Part shown: one piece after another, positions 18,347-29,115 of the stretch
How the letters are laid out: the number at the start of each line of letters is the position of its first letter
How positions within the stretch are numbered: position 1 is the first letter of the stretch
Origin: Saccharomyces uvarum
Lineage: Eukaryota > Ascomycota > Saccharomycetes > Saccharomycetales > Saccharomycetaceae
Assembly (NCBI GenBank): GCA_947243795.1
Contig: OX365929.1
Coordinates: 992,001-1,056,000, forward strand
Direction: 5' to 3'
Length of the DNA: 64,000 nt
The notes under the pieces: generated by a model
Told to the model about the DNA's origin: nothing
Seen by the model: only the letters and a program-made list of their open reading frames with translations
Databases searched by the model: none
Program-made: the position numbers and the translations under genes

Positions 18347-18682
18347 ATGAAATACTTAGCTGCTTACTTATTATTGGTTCAAGGTGGTAAAGCTGCCCCA
18401 TCCGCCGCTGACATCAAATCCGTCGTCGAATCTGTCGGTGCTGAAGTCGATGAAGCCAGAATCAACGAATTGTTGTCCTCTTTGGAAGGTAAGGGTTCTT
18501 TGGAAGAAATCATCGCTGAAGGTCAAAAGAAGTTCGCTAGCGTCCCAGCTGGTGGTGCTTCTGCTGGTGCTGCTGCCGGTGCTTCCGGTGCTGCTGCCGG
18601 TGGTGATGCTGCTGAAGAAGAAAAGGAAGAAGAAGCTAAGGAAGAATCTGACGATGACATGGGATTCGGTTTATTCGATTAA
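18347..18682 (+). CDS. RPP2B: Rpp2B, acidic ribosomal stalk protein P2 beta
   Basis: Acidic P2 protein of the large-subunit stalk, which recruits translation GTPases such as eEF2 (encoded by EFT2 3.4 kb away). It has 111 residues. The N-terminal helical dimerisation domain ([20 protein letters not shown]) is followed by an Ala/Gly hinge and the conserved acidic C-terminal tail ending [13 protein letters not shown]. Codon use is strongly biased towards yeast optimal codons (GCT, GGT, GAA, AAG), as expected for a ribosomal protein. Length is one residue more than I recall for S. cerevisiae, within the Ala/Gly hinge. Confidence 0.98.
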   Translation: MKYLAAYLLLVQGGKAAPSAADIKSVVESVGAEVDEARINELLSSLEGKGSLEEIIAEGQKKFASVPAGGASAGAAAGASGAAAGGDAAEEEKEEEAKEESDDDMGFGLFD

Positions 18683-18822
18683 AGAATTTAATTATTAAGA
18701 ATAATTTTTTTTATTACCTTCATTCTTTTACCAAATTGAATATAAACTTTTGATTCCGTTGTGATTCATAAATAATTAATTACTGTATACGAATCTATAT
18801 AGACAATTAATTGAAAATAGTA

Positions 18823-19557
18823 TTACTTCTTTAATTCGCTCAGGATCTTTTTTATTTTCTGTATCTTTTCCGGGGAAGTGTCAAACGTCTTGATGGCCTC
18901 CTCTAATAGCAGTTTCATCTCTTCTAATGCAGCCACTAGTCTCCCATTATACGTGGCAAAATATTCGCTAACATTGTCATCATCTGTGGTTTCTTTGATA
19001 GAAGTGGTCAGAGAGTCTATCGAGCTTACTTGGGTCATGATTTCGGACAGGGTACTTTCTCCTATTTGGATGGCTTGACATCTCAAAATTAAATCCCTTC
19101 TTAGATTACTATACTCATTTAGGATCTTGAGATCGTTTTCTGTCTCTGTCTCTGTTTCTAGTTCTCCTTCTTCTTCGGCGGCTACTTCCATTTGCGGAAG
19201 TTTTAACACGTCTTCAATCAACCTCTCAATTGACGTGCTTTGCGGCTCACTGCTGACTCTACTTCTTAATTCGCTTCCAAGGGAATACTTCGGTATATCG
19301 CCGATCAGATCCATTACCTGTTGTGTTTGTCTGATTCTCAACTCCGATTCGTTATCATATATCTCTTTACTGAGTAAGTCTTGTTTGCCTCTACTTAAGG
19401 CGTCCTTCCTCTTTTCGATTACTTCAGCCTTTAACAGCCTAGTCACCTCATTTGGTATCTCGCCTAAGAAATCGTCCATCAAGTAGTCATCACTTGACAA
19501 GAGGGCGGACAACTCGTCATCTATAAATATTGATATGGTGTTATATGTATCGGTCAT
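18823..19557 (-). CDS. NKP1: Nkp1, Ctf19-complex kinetochore subunit
   Basis: Non-essential inner-kinetochore protein that pairs with Nkp2 in the Ctf19/CCAN assembly. The protein has 244 residues, a few more than I recall for S. cerevisiae. No catalytic motif is visible. It is acidic and largely helical, with coiled-coil character over about 150-244 (VAALEEMKLLLEEAIKTF). An acidic repeat of Glu-Thr pairs (ELETETETEND, about residues 133-143) is encoded by a short hexanucleotide-like repeat at about 19134-19166, which can explain length differences between species. The start ATG is at 19555-19557. Confidence 0.94.
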   Translation of the reverse strand: MTDTYNTISIFIDDELSALLSSDDYLMDDFLGEIPNEVTRLLKAEVIEKRKDALSRGKQDLLSKEIYDNESELRIRQTQQVMDLIGDIPKYSLGSELRSRVSSEPQSTSIERLIEDVLKLPQMEVAAEEEGELETETETENDLKILNEYSNLRRDLILRCQAIQIGESTLSEIMTQVSSIDSLTTSIKETTDDDNVSEYFATYNGRLVAALEEMKLLLEEAIKTFDTSPEKIQKIKKILSELKK

Positions 19558-20068
19558 TGAGCAGCTCTCCTCTTATCTGTATCTGGCCTCTGGACTCTTT
19601 TGCAGAAGTCGTCCCTCGCATGAGGATTTACCTCTTTTGTTCAAGACGCGTTGTTGTTGCATTTGGTGATATTATGTGCAAAGAAAGAGGAAAGGAAAGG
19701 AAAGGAAAAACGAAATTACTGAATTTTGAGGGTTCTTTATCGTCAACGTGTTCATTATTCCAAAGAGAAATATAAGCGTGAACTAATGAGCTATATAGTA
19801 CATGTTCTCAACTTTCTTTATGTTTTGGTGAGAAGTTCAGTAAAAAAAGAATAATATAGCAGACACATAAGTACCATAAAAAACGACCTACCGCCTCCAC
19901 AACATAGAAAAAGAGAAATCCCTCTTAAAATTTTCGCTAAATAGCCGTTAAACAAAGTAGTATACATATATTCTTTATAAAAACTTTCATCAAAAAAAAA
20001 AAATTTAATCGTTAATGTTATCATTATTAATTGTTTTTTTATAAATTTTTTGCCTCGTTCCCTTCTTC
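19558..20068. other. ATO3-NKP1 intergenic region
   Basis: A 511-base tandem (minus-strand) region. It holds the NKP1 promoter with a short (GGAAA)n run at 19687-19709 and the A/T-rich ATO3 3' region with an A-tract near 19994-20003. No gene seen. An ORF at 19818-20162 only overlaps the end of ATO3. Confidence 0.5.
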
Positions 20069-20899
20069 TTAAGGAGCGTTGGGCATTGTGTGCGCCTTGA
20101 AGGCCAGATACGAGTTGGATGGACTCACCACGGAGCAGTACAACGAGTACCAGCCACAGCAACTACTCAAGATGCCGAAATAACCGCCGGCCATCTTCAG
20201 GTTGTTGTTATCGATAAAGGTGCCGATGCACAGCAGCAGGAAGGTTATGTCTAAGAACGTCAGCAGCAGGAACAGCCCCCAAGTGCTCTTCAAAGTGCAC
20301 ATCAGCATCAAAAACGTGAACACGGTCCAGCCGGCAAGGAAAAACCCGATGACATTGTTCAGCATCGTGGGATCCGTGTAGCCGCTGACCAGGTTGTCCG
20401 TGTCGGTCAGTCCGTAACCGTAGCAGATCCAGAACCCGCCGAAAGAACTGAACACTGTCATTGCGTACGTGTCTCCAATGACAAAACACAGCAACCCGGC
20501 AAAAAGTTCAATGGCACCACCAAAGAACAAGAACAGACTAAGCGCCCACTTACCGTCGGTGACGCCGCGGACGTTCGCATTGATCAAAGACAAAACCAAA
20601 GCGGACAGGGAGAAGGAGGCCAGACCGAGAGGAACTGGATTAGCGAACTGGTGTGGAGGCGCCTGTCTCGTGCAGCGCTCCTCTGACATATCGTCTCTGT
20701 CCAGCGCGTTCAAAAGGTCCCTACGTCTAAACGTGGACGATCCGAGCGTGATGAAGTCTCTATCGGTGTAAATCTCCTGGATGTTGGGCAGGCCCTGCGA
20801 GACGCCTGCGATGGAGCCCTGCTGGGGCAGCGTTTCGATGTTTTCGATGGTGTTCACACCCTTTTCTAAATCTTGTGGGGAGGAAGCAAGCGATGTCAT
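20069..20899 (-). CDS. ATO3: Ato3, acetate/ammonium transporter family protein
   Basis: Plasma-membrane protein of the GPR1/FUN34/YaaH (AceTr) family, linked to ammonia export and acetate transport in yeast. It has 276 residues. A hydrophilic N-terminal tail of about 85 residues leads into the family signature NPVPLGL (87-93) and six predicted transmembrane helices (for example ASFSLSALVLSLI, LFLFFGGAIELFAGLLCFVIG, VIGFFLAGWTVFTFLMLMCT). The second family block FGGFWICYGYGL is present. The gene is noticeably GC-rich at third codon positions compared with its neighbours NKP1 and EFT2. Confidence 0.96.
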   Translation of the reverse strand: MTSLASSPQDLEKGVNTIENIETLPQQGSIAGVSQGLPNIQEIYTDRDFITLGSSTFRRRDLLNALDRDDMSEERCTRQAPPHQFANPVPLGLASFSLSALVLSLINANVRGVTDGKWALSLFLFFGGAIELFAGLLCFVIGDTYAMTVFSSFGGFWICYGYGLTDTDNLVSGYTDPTMLNNVIGFFLAGWTVFTFLMLMCTLKSTWGLFLLLTFLDITFLLLCIGTFIDNNNLKMAGGYFGILSSCCGWYSLYCSVVSPSNSYLAFKAHTMPNAP

Positions 20900-21425
20900 T
20901 TCGATGTAATTTTTAGCTCTTGTTATGAGGTGTATGAATGTAGCTATGTATGACTGAGTCCTTTACAAGACAAAACGAAACCAACTAATCAAGACAAGCC
21001 GTCCGATGAGCAGCATCTGGATAGTCCGAAAAGTCGTTTTATTTAAATATCCTTTCAGAGTCACCGCTTTTTTTTTCCCATCAAACCCAGCTCATCGTGA
21101 ATAGCGTTAAAATTTTCAGATCCTGGGCTTTCTCCATTAGGCCCTGAACAGTTCCCCAAGAAAAAAAAAAAAGCATGGTACAAAAAAACGATGTCTCCAT
21201 CCAGCGTGTGTTGTTAGTAGAGCAGGTTCTGCCGCGTGCCAAGTTGGAGCAACGCACGCTGAGATACTTCCGGGCGGCCTTGTCTTGTCTTTTGCTGGAC
21301 CAGCGGCGGAACGTTCCGGTTTTTCGCTGGCGTCTTTTGTTCAGGACACAATGGGTGAAGGAGGGGAAAACCGGAGGACGCGCCTGCCGCGGTTGGAGTC
21401 GTCCACAAGCCGGTGGTGCGGCAAT

Positions 21426-21481
21426 GAGAGAGGAGAGGGGAAGGGAAAGGGAAAGGGGGAAGAGAAGGAAAGGGGAGGAGG
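21426..21481 (+). repeat. 56-base G/A-only polypurine tract
   Basis: Uninterrupted purine run made of GGGAAA-like and GGGGA units, with partial mirror symmetry. It lies about 640-700 bases before EFT2. Such tracts can form triplex (H-) DNA and exclude nucleosomes. Confidence 0.85.
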
Positions 21482-21533
21482 CGGCTAACGGCTAATGGCT
21501 GAGGTAGAGCGGTTCCTACAATTCGGGAACATG

Positions 21534-21561
21534 CGGCGGTGGTGGTGGTGGTGTTGTTGTT
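21534..21561 (+). repeat. GGT/GTT trinucleotide run
   Basis: Imperfect trinucleotide repeat (GGT units then GTT units) in the EFT2 upstream region. Confidence 0.8.
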
Positions 21562-22119
21562 GCTATACAAAAGGGAGAATGTCAGAACCAGAGCTCCCTT
21601 CCGTTAAGTAGGTGCGCTCGTCCGTCTCGGCTCCGATATATTTGGGCGGTTCGTTGTGGTTACGTTCCATAAGGGGAATTGGAATTCACGAAGCCGGGTA
21701 TCCGTGCAAAGCGATCTTGGAGAATACAAAATGGTGCGAAACTGCTGGAACGCTATGCGTGCTGGGGACTACACAGACGCACGAAAAATACCCGTTTGGT
21801 GCAGGGATTTGGTCTTTCTCTCGCGCTCACTCCTTGGCTTCCTCATCTTCTTAGATCTCCCTGCGCTGTTCTTCACGTACGGTTTGGTCTCTCTCCAGGT
21901 ATTGCAGTGCAGGCTCTTGTTGGTGGGAGAAAGTGGAAGCGCAAAAAAAATTTTTTTTTCCCTCTTGAAATTGTTTTTTTTTTTGGCTTCTTCTTCTCTT
22001 CTATATATTCTTGATATCTTACATTATATACATATTTCTCTTGTATTTCGCAATTGGCCTTTTGGAGAATAGTAGTCAGACTCTCAGACCACTAACACAA
22101 ACTACAATATAATTGCAAG

Positions 22120-24648
22120 ATGGTTGCTTTCACTGTTGACCAAATGCGTTCTTTAATGGACAAGGTTACCAATGTGCGTAACATGTCCGTTATTGCTCAC
22201 GTCGATCATGGTAAGTCCACTTTGACCGATTCCTTGGTCCAAAGAGCCGGTATTATTTCCGCTGCTAAGGCCGGTGAAGCTCGTTTCACCGATACCAGAA
22301 AGGATGAACAAGAAAGAGGTATCACCATCAAGTCCACTGCCATCTCCTTATACTCTGAAATGTCCGACGAAGATGTCAAGGAAATCAAGCAAAAGACCGA
22401 CGGTAACTCCTTCTTAATCAACTTGATCGATTCCCCAGGTCACGTCGATTTCTCCTCTGAAGTCACTGCCGCTTTGCGTGTCACCGATGGTGCTTTGGTT
22501 GTCGTCGACACCATCGAAGGTGTCTGTGTTCAAACCGAAACCGTTTTGAGACAAGCTTTGGGTGAAAGAATCAAGCCTGTTGTTGTTATCAACAAGGTTG
22601 ACAGAGCTTTGTTGGAATTGCAAGTTTCCAAGGAAGATTTATACCAAACTTTCGCCAGAACTGTTGAATCCGTTAACGTCATCGTCTCCACCTACGCCGA
22701 TGAAGTTTTAGGTGACGTTCAAGTCTACCCAGCCAAGGGTACCGTTGCCTTCGGTTCCGGTTTGCACGGTTGGGCTTTCACCATCCGTCAATTCGCCACC
22801 AGATACGCCAAGAAGTTCGGTGTCGATCAATCCAAGATGATGGAAAGATTGTGGGGTGACTCTTTCTTCAACCCAAAGACCAAGAAGTGGACCAACAAGG
22901 ACACTGATGCCGATGGTAAGCCATTGGAAAGAGCTTTCAACATGTTCATCTTGGACCCTATCTTCAGATTATTTACCGCCATCATGAACTTCAAGAAGGA
23001 AGAAATTCCAGTCTTGCTAGAAAAGTTGGAAATCAACTTGAAGGGTGACGAAAAGGACTTGGAAGGTAAAGCATTATTGAAGGTTGTTATGAGAAAGTTC
23101 TTGCCAGCTGCCGATGCTTTGTTGGAAATGATTATCTTGCACTTGCCATCTCCAGTCACTGCCCAAGATTACAGAGCCGAACAATTATACGAAGGTCCAG
23201 CTGACGATGCCAGTTGTATCGCTATCAAGAACTGTGATCCAAAGGCTGATTTGATGTTGTACGTCTCCAAGATGGTGCCAACTTCTGATAAGGGTAGATT
23301 CTACGCTTTCGGTAGAGTTTTCGCCGGTACTGTTAAGTCCGGCCAAAAGGTCAGAATCCAAGGTCCAAACTACGTTCCAGGTAAGAAGGACGACTTGTTC
23401 ATCAAGGCTGTTCAAAGAGTTGTCTTGATGATGGGTAGATTCGTCGAACCAATCGATGACTGTCCAGCCGGTAACATTATCGGTTTAGTCGGTATCGATC
23501 AATTTTTGTTGAAGACCGGTACTTTGACCACCAACGAAACCTCTCACAACATGAAGGTCATGAAATTCTCCGTTTCTCCAGTTGTCCAAGTCGCCGTCGA
23601 AGTTAAGAACGCTAACGACTTGCCAAAATTGGTCGAAGGTTTGAAGAGATTGTCCAAGTCTGACCCATGTGTCTTGACTTACATGTCCGAATCCGGTGAA
23701 CATATCGTTGCTGGTACCGGTGAATTGCATTTGGAAATTTGTTTGCAAGATTTGGAACAAGACCACGCCGGTGTTCCATTGAAGATTTCTCCACCAGTCG
23801 TCGCTTACAGAGAAACCGTTGAAACCGAATCCACCCAAACCGCTTTGTCCAAGTCTCCAAACAAGCATAACAGAATTTACTTGAAGGCTGAACCAATCGA
23901 AGAAGAAGTTTCTTTGGCTATCGAAAGCGGTGTCATCAACCCAAGAGACGATTTCAAGGCCAGAGCTAGAGTCATGGCTGATGAATTCGGCTGGGACGTC
24001 ACTGACGCCAGAAAGATCTGGTGTTTCGGTCCAGATGGTAACGGTCCAAATTTGGTTGTCGACCAAACTAAGGCTGTCCAATACTTGCACGAAATCAAGG
24101 ATTCCGTTGTTGCTGCTTTCCAATGGGCTACCAAGGAAGGTCCAATTTTCGGTGAAGAAATGAGATCCGTCAGAGTTAACATCTTGGATGTTACTTTACA
24201 TGCCGATGCTATCCACAGAGGTGGTGGTCAAATCATCCCAACCATGAGAAGAGCTACCTACGCTGGTTTCTTGTTGGCTGAACCAAAGATTCAAGAACCA
24301 GTTTTCTTGGTCGAAATTCAATGTCCAGAACAAGCTGTCGGTGGTATCTACTCCGTCTTAAACAAGAAGAGAGGTCAAGTCGTCTCCGAAGAACAAAGAC
24401 CAGGTACTCCATTGTTTACCGTCAAGGCTTACTTGCCAGTTAACGAATCTTTCGGTTTCACTGGTGAATTGAGACAAGCCACTGGTGGTCAAGCTTTCCC
24501 ACAAATGGTCTTCGACCATTGGGCCACTTTGGGTTCCGACCCATTGGACCCAACCTCCAAGGCTGGTGAAATTGTTCTTGCCGCTCGTAAGAGACACGGT
24601 ATGAAGGAAGAAGTTCCAGGCTGGCAAGAATATTACGACAAATTGTAA
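22120..24648 (+). CDS. EFT2: Eft2, translation elongation factor eEF2
   Basis: GTPase that drives ribosomal translocation, and the target of diphthamide modification. The length is 842 residues, identical to S. cerevisiae. The G1 motif AHVDHGKS is at 26-33, the switch region holds RGITIKST, the G3 motif DSPGH is near 105, and NKVD is at 158-161. The diphthamide histidine is His699 in [10 protein letters not shown]. The last residues GWQEYYDKL are the conserved C-terminus. Codon use is extremely biased to optimal codons over the whole gene, in sharp contrast to MUS81 next door. The paralog EFT1 on S. cerevisiae chromosome XV encodes the same protein. Confidence 0.99.
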   Translation: MVAFTVDQMRSLMDKVTNVRNMSVIAHVDHGKSTLTDSLVQRAGIISAAKAGEARFTDTRKDEQERGITIKSTAISLYSEMSDEDVKEIKQKTDGNSFLINLIDSPGHVDFSSEVTAALRVTDGALVVVDTIEGVCVQTETVLRQALGERIKPVVVINKVDRALLELQVSKEDLYQTFARTVESVNVIVSTYADEVLGDVQVYPAKGTVAFGSGLHGWAFTIRQFATRYAKKFGVDQSKMMERLWGDSFFNPKTKKWTNKDTDADGKPLERAFNMFILDPIFRLFTAIMNFKKEEIPVLLEKLEINLKGDEKDLEGKALLKVVMRKFLPAADALLEMIILHLPSPVTAQDYRAEQLYEGPADDASCIAIKNCDPKADLMLYVSKMVPTSDKGRFYAFGRVFAGTVKSGQKVRIQGPNYVPGKKDDLFIKAVQRVVLMMGRFVEPIDDCPAGNIIGLVGIDQFLLKTGTLTTNETSHNMKVMKFSVSPVVQVAVEVKNANDLPKLVEGLKRLSKSDPCVLTYMSESGEHIVAGTGELHLEICLQDLEQDHAGVPLKISPPVVAYRETVETESTQTALSKSPNKHNRIYLKAEPIEEEVSLAIESGVINPRDDFKARARVMADEFGWDVTDARKIWCFGPDGNGPNLVVDQTKAVQYLHEIKDSVVAAFQWATKEGPIFGEEMRSVRVNILDVTLHADAIHRGGGQIIPTMRRATYAGFLLAEPKIQEPVFLVEIQCPEQAVGGIYSVLNKKRGQVVSEEQRPGTPLFTVKAYLPVNESFGFTGELRQATGGQAFPQMVFDHWATLGSDPLDPTSKAGEIVLAARKRHGMKEEVPGWQEYYDKL

Positions 24649-24973
24649 GAAAATTAAACAATTTTTTAATTATTTAGTTTTTCTGTTTTGTCGTAATGTT
24701 TAGGGCATTCTTTTGCCTTTCTTTTGACTTTTTTGTAGTTTATTCCCACGTATACTTACTATCTATAGTGTTATTTTCATATTTAATCATATTTCCATAT
24801 TAAATATTTGCCTCTTTGTATAATAGTTACTATTATGATTTTCTCCCTGTTAGGCTAAGACGCGTAATCATTTTCTTTTTGCTATTCGTGATGCCCTTTA
24901 AAAATAGTGTCAAATACAGCTTGAGCAAGGACATCATTAATCTAATAACGAAGTCACACCCTAGCGCAGAAGC
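24649..24973 (+). other. EFT2-MUS81 intergenic region
   Basis: A 325-base tandem region: T-rich EFT2 3' end, then the MUS81 promoter. An ACGCGT-like hexamer (GACGCGTAA, near 24859) may be an MCB element, which would suit a DNA repair gene. No gene seen. Confidence 0.4.
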
Positions 24974-26872
24974 ATGGAGCTCCCATCAAACTTAAAGGAT
25001 CAGTATGTTGAGTGGTTACAGGAGCTGGTTGATGGAGTAAGCCCTAAACAAGAACAACTTAAAATAGCCTATGACAAAGCAAAGCGAAATCTGCAAGATG
25101 CTGAAGGTATATTTTATTATCCCGTGGATCTCAAAAAAGTGAAGGGGATTGGCAATACTATCATCAAGAGACTAGATACAAAGTTGCGGGGATATTGTAA
25201 GGCACAAGGAATCCCTCCTCTAGAGCCGCAGGCCTCGACACAAACGGCTACTACTAGACCATCTAAGAGAACAACTACAGTCTTGCGCAGTATAGAACAT
25301 CTGAGCGAAAACAACAAGGATGAAGCTAATGGAGAGGAGGGTCCTAAAAAGAAAAGAGTCAGAAAATACATACCCAAAAAGAGATCTGGAGGCTACGCTA
25401 TTCTTCTTTCCCTGCTTGAGCTAAAGGCTTTCAGTCGAGGTGTTAGTAAAGAGCAAATCGTTGAGCTTGCAGGAAAATATAGTGAGCACTGCATGACCCC
25501 CAATTTCTCTACGAAAGAATTCTATGGTGCTTGGTCCTCCATCAGTTCACTTAAAAAACATTCTTTAGTTCTCGAGGAAGGTAGGCCGAAAAAGTACTCA
25601 CTCACAGAAGAAGGTATACAATTGACGAAGAGCTTAAAGTTAGCAGATAGAATTTCGTTTCCAAAAGAAAGCTGTGAGACCGATGAGCATTCTGCTATTA
25701 CAAACGAAACCAGCGAATTCACGGCAAATTTAAGTGACCTTCGTGGTGAAAATAGTAAGGAAGAAGAGGTCAATCACATGAACGACACCTCATCCATGTT
25801 GAATATTACTTTTCAAGATCTGAGCACGCCGCAAAGGCTACAGAAAAGTTTACTTGAAAACCAAGGGCTGCCTACTCAATCCGATTTATCCCCTCATATA
25901 TCGAAGGAGATCTTCGGTAACCAGCCAATTTCCAGCACTCTATTGAAGTGTAAAAATAAAACGGTAAGGAGAAGATACAATGAAGTGAGTTATGAGTTGT
26001 GGCGTAACGGTGATTTTGAGATTTTCCCAATTATTGACCATAGAGAAATAAAATCGCAATCTGATCGTGAGTTCTTTTCAAGAGCGTTTGAACGAAAAGG
26101 GATGAAATCGGATATAAGGCAACTGGCCTTGGGCGATATTATATGGGTTGCCAAGAATAAGAATACCGGATTGCAATGTGTGCTTGACACGATAGTTGAA
26201 AGGAAAAGGCTAGACGATTTAGCGCTAAGTATAAGGGATAACAGATTTATGGAACAAAAAAATAGGTTAGAAAAATCTGGCTGCAATCACAAGTATTACC
26301 TTATTGAAGAAACTATGAGTGGAAACATTGTGAACATGAATGAGGCGCTGAAGACCGCTCTTTGGCTCATTTTAGTATATTACAAATTTTCCATGATAAG
26401 AACTTGCAATTCTGACGAAACCGTGGAAAAGATACATGCATTGCATACTGTCATATCTCACCACTATTCTCAAAAAGATCTCGTGGTAATATTTCCAAGC
26501 GACCTAAAGAGCCAAGATGATTATAAAAGAGTTTTGTTACTATTCCGTGAAGAATTTGAAAGGAAGGGTGATATTGAATGTTGTCACAATTTTGAATGCT
26601 TTCAAGAAATGATGGGGAAGGGAGATTTGAAGACTGTCGGTGAGTTAACCATTCATGTTTTGATGCTTGTTAAAGGCATATCTTTAGAGAAAGCGGTAGC
26701 CATTCAAGAATTATTTCCCACGCTGAATAAGATTCTGCTGGCTTATAAAACATGCGCTTCGGAAGAAGAGGCAAGATTACTAATGTTCAATAACCTAGGG
26801 GATGCACCGGGTGCTAAGAAAATAACTAAAGGTCTTTCAGAAAAGATATATGACACTTTTGGTAAATTGTAA
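24974..26872 (+). CDS. MUS81: Mus81, structure-selective endonuclease subunit
   Basis: Catalytic subunit of Mus81-Mms4 (XPF/MUS81 family), which cuts 3' flaps, nicked Holliday junctions and replication-fork structures. Length is 632 residues, as in S. cerevisiae. An N-terminal helix-hairpin-helix region (about 40-80, [12 protein letters not shown]) and a winged-helix region (about 125-215) precede the ERCC4 nuclease domain. The nuclease signature ERKRLDD is at 409-415 and includes the catalytic Asp414/Asp415 pair. A second HhH domain is at the C-terminus (about 560-630, [12 protein letters not shown]). Codon use is ordinary, unlike EFT2. Confidence 0.98.
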   Translation: MELPSNLKDQYVEWLQELVDGVSPKQEQLKIAYDKAKRNLQDAEGIFYYPVDLKKVKGIGNTIIKRLDTKLRGYCKAQGIPPLEPQASTQTATTRPSKRTTTVLRSIEHLSENNKDEANGEEGPKKKRVRKYIPKKRSGGYAILLSLLELKAFSRGVSKEQIVELAGKYSEHCMTPNFSTKEFYGAWSSISSLKKHSLVLEEGRPKKYSLTEEGIQLTKSLKLADRISFPKESCETDEHSAITNETSEFTANLSDLRGENSKEEEVNHMNDTSSMLNITFQDLSTPQRLQKSLLENQGLPTQSDLSPHISKEIFGNQPISSTLLKCKNKTVRRRYNEVSYELWRNGDFEIFPIIDHREIKSQSDREFFSRAFERKGMKSDIRQLALGDIIWVAKNKNTGLQCVLDTIVERKRLDDLALSIRDNRFMEQKNRLEKSGCNHKYYLIEETMSGNIVNMNEALKTALWLILVYYKFSMIRTCNSDETVEKIHALHTVISHHYSQKDLVVIFPSDLKSQDDYKRVLLLFREEFERKGDIECCHNFECFQEMMGKGDLKTVGELTIHVLMLVKGISLEKAVAIQELFPTLNKILLAYKTCASEEEARLLMFNNLGDAPGAKKITKGLSEKIYDTFGKL

Positions 26873-27070
26873 TCAATCAACTTGAAGTACCGCCAGTCCC
26901 ACTAGATATCATAGACACAAAGAATAATAACATTCGTTGAAATATTTACATACATAGGAAGGCAAAACCTTGGATCTACCAAAGACAAAAACGCATCTGG
27001 GTGCGTATCTATAAACCAGTTATTAAGAAAACAACATCGACCAAATAAGATGTTAGTCGGTTACTCATTA

Positions 27071-28738
27071 TTAATGGTAAGTACGGAAAACATAATGCAC
27101 GTCAATTCCGTCATCAAAGACCTTTCCAACCTCTTCTAATGACAAACCTTTGACTTCCGGATACCAAAAATACACGAAAAACCAAGCACAAACTGTAAAA
27201 AATGCAAAGATTAGCATAGTGTTTTCATTACCTATTGCGTCGATAGCGCTCAGATATGTCATCGAAACTAGCGCATTGGTCAGCCAATTTGTGCACGCTA
27301 TACAAGAGGCACCAAAAGATCTTCTATTTAAAGGAAGGAATTCCACACAAGTCCATGGTACACTACCCATTGCGGAAGCATATGCTGCAACGTAAAGTAC
27401 GACGGAAACCAATAGCCAACTAACTTTATCGCGATCGAAGCCAATACTGCAAAGAAGTAACCCAACAGTCATAATCCAGATTGTCCTCAATAAAATAGCT
27501 CTTCTGCCCAAGGAGTCCATAGTGTACATTGCAAAAAAGGTGAATATGAAGTTAGTTGAAGCAATCAGAATTGCAGGTAATAGAGGGTTTTTCATATTGA
27601 ATCTAGAAAATATTATTGCCGCATAATACATGAAAGCATTGAAACCAGTGGCCTGTTGGAAAAACATCAATACACAACCTACAACCAGGGCTCTTATTGT
27701 GCGTGGTTCCATCTTATGCTTTCTCCTTTTTGCAGGTGTTGTAGCACCGTTTGAAATTGGACTTCGTAATGCTGTTAAAAACGCTGACGAGGAAGAAATT
27801 GCGTTGCTGTTCCTATCAGTAGTCGAGGAAACTCTCTTGGCATTGGGCGGGCTAATAGTTTCTGATGTTGACGTATTCATGTATCGAACAAGTGATTGGG
27901 CTTGCGCAAGTAAGGGTTCACCCGCATCTTCATATATTCGTAGCTTATCCAGTTCAATAATCAATTGCTTGATCTTGCTATTGACCTGATGTGTAGATGC
28001 GGTTGGGAATAGCATTTTCAAAGAGTCCCTGGCATAGAGAAAATCACCCTTAGAGATGGACCACCGAGGTGATTCAGGAATAAAATCCAGTATGGAAATA
28101 AACAGAATGGCAGGAATGGCGGAAAATGCGAACAAATATCTCCATGAGTGCTCCATGTCTTTGATAAGATAGGCAATTATATAGGATATCAGCTGGCCCC
28201 CAGTGATGGCAATAATGTTCAAAGTCAACATAAAACCTCTAATTTTGGAAGGTGAAATTTCACTTAAGAATAAAGGGACGCACTGCGCAGACACCCCAAC
28301 AGCGATACCAACCAGCAGTCTACCACAAATCAGGAATGATAATGTCCTTGCTGCAGCCATCCCAATCGCAGCCAAGATGAAGATCGAACAACAAATCGCG
28401 AGCGTGATTCTTCTTCCATACTTGTCTGCTAAGGGAAACGCCAGCATGGAACCGAAAAAGGATCCTACACTTGTACTGGAGGCTATCAACTCTTTTTGAA
28501 CGTCGGTTAAGACCGTCAATGAAAGATCTTGCGGCTTTAAAGAAAGGAGAACCCCTGATATAACACCTGTGTCATAGCCGAACAGTAACCCACCAACAGT
28601 AGCACCAACGAAGATTAAAGATGTCTTAAACGTTATAGCATATGGAAGTTGCTCGATGTCGTTAGCTGTATTGGACGTTACCTGGGAAAAGATGGAATAC
28701 AGATCAGAATAGACGTCTTCACTTTCACCTGTAGACAT
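27071..28738 (-). CDS. CIN10: Cin10, sugar/inositol-type MFS transporter
   Basis: Putative membrane transporter of the sugar porter family (YDR387C), with no firmly known substrate. The ATG at 28736-28738 (MSTGESEDV) gives 555 residues, as in S. cerevisiae. The frame continues three codons upstream without an ATG. Twelve transmembrane helices are predicted. Family motifs are FGYDTGVISGVL in TM1, DKYGRRITL in the TM2-3 loop, PESPRWSISKGD after TM6 and the PEVKGLSLEEV motif after TM12. The central cytoplasmic loop carries a Ser/Thr-rich insertion (about 285-330). The overall pattern is nearest to the inositol transporters Itr1/Itr2. Confidence 0.94.
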   Translation of the reverse strand: MSTGESEDVYSDLYSIFSQVTSNTANDIEQLPYAITFKTSLIFVGATVGGLLFGYDTGVISGVLLSLKPQDLSLTVLTDVQKELIASSTSVGSFFGSMLAFPLADKYGRRITLAICCSIFILAAIGMAAARTLSFLICGRLLVGIAVGVSAQCVPLFLSEISPSKIRGFMLTLNIIAITGGQLISYIIAYLIKDMEHSWRYLFAFSAIPAILFISILDFIPESPRWSISKGDFLYARDSLKMLFPTASTHQVNSKIKQLIIELDKLRIYEDAGEPLLAQAQSLVRYMNTSTSETISPPNAKRVSSTTDRNSNAISSSSAFLTALRSPISNGATTPAKRRKHKMEPRTIRALVVGCVLMFFQQATGFNAFMYYAAIIFSRFNMKNPLLPAILIASTNFIFTFFAMYTMDSLGRRAILLRTIWIMTVGLLLCSIGFDRDKVSWLLVSVVLYVAAYASAMGSVPWTCVEFLPLNRRSFGASCIACTNWLTNALVSMTYLSAIDAIGNENTMLIFAFFTVCAWFFVYFWYPEVKGLSLEEVGKVFDDGIDVHYVFRTYH

Positions 28739-29115
28739 ATTTATCAAGTGTTTTACTTGTTTGTCGCTTGCCCTTGCGTTTTTGTTTTCTATCTACTATA
28801 ACTCTGATTGACCATGGACCGTGGGCAAATACTCTAGCTGCAGATATATGGTCTTTCAATGGTCAAGAAGGAACTCTTTGTACACTAAGTACATCGTATG
28901 ATGGCGCCTTTCTTAACTGCTGTTTCAATCAATAGTCGTTGCTACTACCAAAGGTGAGCCCGATGTTCGGATGTTACGACGATATTGGTACCGGGCAAAA
29001 AAAAGGAGAAGGCATTGACATAGCCATGAACCAACAGTTGTTGAAGAAAGAAATTAGAGTGAGATCCGACGAGATATTTAGCTCTAAGAATTCAGCAGGA
29101 GGCTAAAACGTTGAT
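28739..29115. promoter_or_regulatory. CIN10-RVS167 divergent intergenic region
   Basis: A 377-base divergent promoter. I see no confident binding motif and no gene. Confidence 0.4.

Larger units (their letters stand above)
20900..22119. promoter_or_regulatory. ATO3-EFT2 divergent intergenic region
   Basis: A 1.2-kb divergent region, the longest gene-free stretch here. It contains a 56-base purine-only tract (21426-21481), a GGT/GTT trinucleotide run (about 21534-21561), and T-rich leader sequence close to EFT2 (about 21940-21985). ORFs at 21175-21570 on both strands run over the purine tract and look fortuitous. Confidence 0.55.

Noticed and set aside
20208-20489. 93-codon minus-strand ORF in another frame of ATO3
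   Set aside because: Shadow of the GC-rich ATO3 coding sequence.
23485-24123. 212-codon minus-strand ORF
   Set aside because: Antisense to EFT2. Strong codon bias in EFT2 leaves few antisense stops, so long shadow ORFs are expected.
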